From JAQGLW01 sp035995725 (lineage in GTDB: Bacteria > Pseudomonadota > Gammaproteobacteria > Burkholderiales > Burkholderiaceae_D), in contig DASYKE010000182.1 in NCBI GenBank assembly GCA_035995725.1, forward strand, positions 1-41,782: a DNA stretch of 41,782 nt, given 5' to 3'. The notes beneath the pieces were generated by a model that was not told the DNA's origin, ran no database searches, and saw only the letters and a program-made list of their open reading frames with translations. Shown here piece by piece: positions 40,543 to 41,782 of the stretch. Position 1 is the stretch's first letter. Every line of letters starts with the position of its first letter. The position numbers were made by a program, and so were the translations under genes.

Positions 40543-41782
40543 GTGTTCACCAAAATTCTGATTGCCAACCGCGGCGAGATTGCTTGTCGCGTTGCCGCAA
40601 CCGCGCATCGCCTTGGCGTTAAAACTGTCGCAGTGTATTCGGAAGCGGATGCCGACGCCATGCACGTTGCCGCATGTGATGAAGCAGTGCCGATCGGGCC
40701 GGCGCCGGCCAAGGAAAGTTATTTATGTGCCGACAAGATCATCGAGGCCGCGCTGGCAACTGGTGCGCAGGCGATCCATCCGGGTTATGGGTTTTTGTCG
40801 GAGAATGAAGGCTTCGCCAATGCATGCGCCAAAGCCGGCCTGGTTTTCATCGGCCCGCCGGCATCGGCAATCCGCGCGATGGGATCGAAATCCGCCGCAA
40901 AAGCACTGATGGAAAAAGCCGGGGTACCGCTGGTGCCGGGCTATCACGGCGATAATCAGGATGCCGAATTTTTGCAGGCGCAAGCCGACGGGATCGGATA
41001 TCCGGTGCTGCTGAAAGCCAGCGCCGGCGGCGGCGGCAAGGGTATGCGCATTGTCGAAAAGAGCGCGGATTTCAGTGCGGCATTGGCGTCCTGCAAGCGT
41101 GAAGCGATCAGCAGCTTTGGCGACGACAAAGTGCTGGTGGAAAAATACCTGACACGGCCGCGCCATATTGAAATCCAGGTGTTTGCCGATACCAAGGGTA
41201 ATTGTGTGTACCTGTTCGAGCGCGATTGCTCGGTGCAGCGCCGCCACCAGAAAGTGCTGGAAGAAGCTCCGGCGCCGGGCATGACGGCAGAGCGCCGCAA
41301 GGCAATGGGCGATGCGGCGGTTGCGGCATCCAGGGCAGTCGGATATGTCGGCGCGGGCACCGTTGAATTCATCGCCAACCAGAACGGTTCGTTTTATTTC
41401 ATGGAGATGAATACACGGCTGCAAGTCGAGCATCCTGTAACCGAAATGATTACCGGTCTCGATCTGGTCGAATGGCAATTGCGCGTCGCAGCCGGCGAAC
41501 CGTTGCCGAAGGCGCAGGAACAACTCGCGATTAATGGCCACTCGATCGAGGCGCGGATTTATGCGGAAAATCCGGAGAAGGGATTTTTGCCTGCGATTGG
41601 CACGTTGCGGCATTTGCGTATGCCGCGAGCGGTCGCGTTTGAGCTGGGTGGCATAGCTACATTCTTACCCTCACTTGCAGTGCACACTGCAAATGAGAAC
41701 GGCGCCGCTTGCGGCGTCCCCCAGGAGGACTTCCGACCGAAGGGAGTGCACAGTCTTCGGGGCGTCCCCCAAGAGGACTTCC
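40543..41782 (+). CDS. liuD: Methylcrotonoyl-CoA carboxylase alpha subunit, biotin carboxylase part (3' part missing)
   Basis: First 413 codons of the biotin carboxylase subunit, which carboxylates its own biotin for LiuB. The biotin carboxylase start MFTKILIANRGEIACRVAAT, the Gly-rich ATP-grasp loop LLKASAGGGGKGMRIV, ERDCSVQRRHQKVLEEAPAP, FYFMEMNTRLQVEHPVTEMI and HSIEARIYAENPEKGFLPA are intact. GTG 40543 after AAGGAG is the start (the overlapping ATG is out of frame). After AVAFELG the expected continuation (...R.D.GV..GD.I...YDPM) is replaced by a repeat-derived, in-frame stretch. The gene could be a tolerated insertion or a pseudogene; its end is outside the window. Confidence 0.88.
   Translation, partial: MFTKILIANRGEIACRVAATAHRLGVKTVAVYSEADADAMHVAACDEAVPIGPAPAKESYLCADKIIEAALATGAQAIHPGYGFLSENEGFANACAKAGLVFIGPPASAIRAMGSKSAAKALMEKAGVPLVPGYHGDNQDAEFLQAQADGIGYPVLLKASAGGGGKGMRIVEKSADFSAALASCKREAISSFGDDKVLVEKYLTRPRHIEIQVFADTKGNCVYLFERDCSVQRRHQKVLEEAPAPGMTAERRKAMGDAAVAASRAVGYVGAGTVEFIANQNGSFYFMEMNTRLQVEHPVTEMITGLDLVEWQLRVAAGEPLPKAQEQLAINGHSIEARIYAENPEKGFLPAIGTLRHLRMPRAVAFELGGIATFLPSLAVHTANENGAACGVPQEDFRPKGVHSLRGVPQEDF
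41670..41782 (+). repeat. Repeat cluster inserted in the liuD reading frame
   Basis: An inverted repeat (arms CTCACTTGCAGTG and CACTGCAAATGAG, 41670-41697, one mismatch) is followed by two direct copies of a 22-base unit beginning GGCGTCCCCCAGGAGG (41713-41734 and 41761-41782, one mismatch). Between them lies GAAGGGAGTGCACAG, the same core as in the acyl-CoA synthetase insertion. The reading frame stays open and translates to two GVPQEDF units. The cluster reaches the window edge. Confidence 0.7.

Overview
The window reads as a chromosomal piece of a betaproteobacterium, most likely Burkholderiales and probably Oxalobacteraceae-like. This is inferred from protein character (ArgS–SPOR–DsbA order, a LiuR-controlled leucine cluster, AceK, a TctB remnant, Burkholderiales-type small HTH proteins), moderately high GC and Shine-Dalgarno starts. 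No database search was possible, so the taxon is a judgement. I saw no rRNA, tRNA, CRISPR array, integrase or transposase.

Layout. (1) 1-5352 is an accessory region: the start of a tctB gene running off the left edge, an Xre/MbcA-type antitoxin with a RES-domain toxin, a small HTH protein, an orphan GH1-like glycosidase, a 650-base AT-rich stretch without a recognisable gene, and a small HTH regulator on the minus strand. (2) 5353-8089 is a phage-derived recombination module without other phage genes: an unknown phage-type protein, a Sak4-like RecA-fold ATPase, a Gp157-family protein and a single-strand DNA-binding protein. Its promoter carries a palindrome between the -35 and -10 boxes. A nearly identical palindrome sits in a second promoter 1.8 kb upstream, which points to a small regulon with one unidentified repressor. 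(3) 8168-19325 is a four-carbon acid sugar (L-threonate/D-erythronate) catabolic locus. On the minus strand it has a FadR-type GntR regulator, ltnD, otnK, otnC, otnI and an acyl-CoA synthetase; divergently it has denD, an aldehyde dehydrogenase and an SDR dehydrogenase; an ACS-type MFS transporter follows on the minus strand. Together they would import and oxidise tetronates and convert them to dihydroxyacetone phosphate.

(4) 19514-24524 is housekeeping: a GGCT-fold protein, argS, a SPOR-domain protein, dsbA, an SDR enzyme, and a convergent XRE regulator with its own near-perfect operator. (5) 24841 to the end is the leucine/isovalerate (liu) cluster. A divergent metallo-beta-lactamase-fold hydrolase faces liuR. 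Then follow liuA, aceK, a thiolase, an SDR enzyme, an HCCA-isomerase-like protein, a rhodanese, a YchJ-family protein, liuB (MCC beta) and liuC. The complete bioA-bioF-bioD-bioB set comes next, then liuD (MCC alpha, biotinylated). Biotin synthesis genes therefore sit between the genes for the two subunits of a biotin-dependent carboxylase.

The most unusual structures are: the twin-operator phage recombination module with an unannotated promoter facing an empty region; a short repeat family that has entered two open reading frames without a frameshift (acyl-CoA synthetase and the biotin carboxylase at the right edge); and a family of small inverted-repeat elements ending in GGGACAGAG that sits in several gaps of the leucine cluster.
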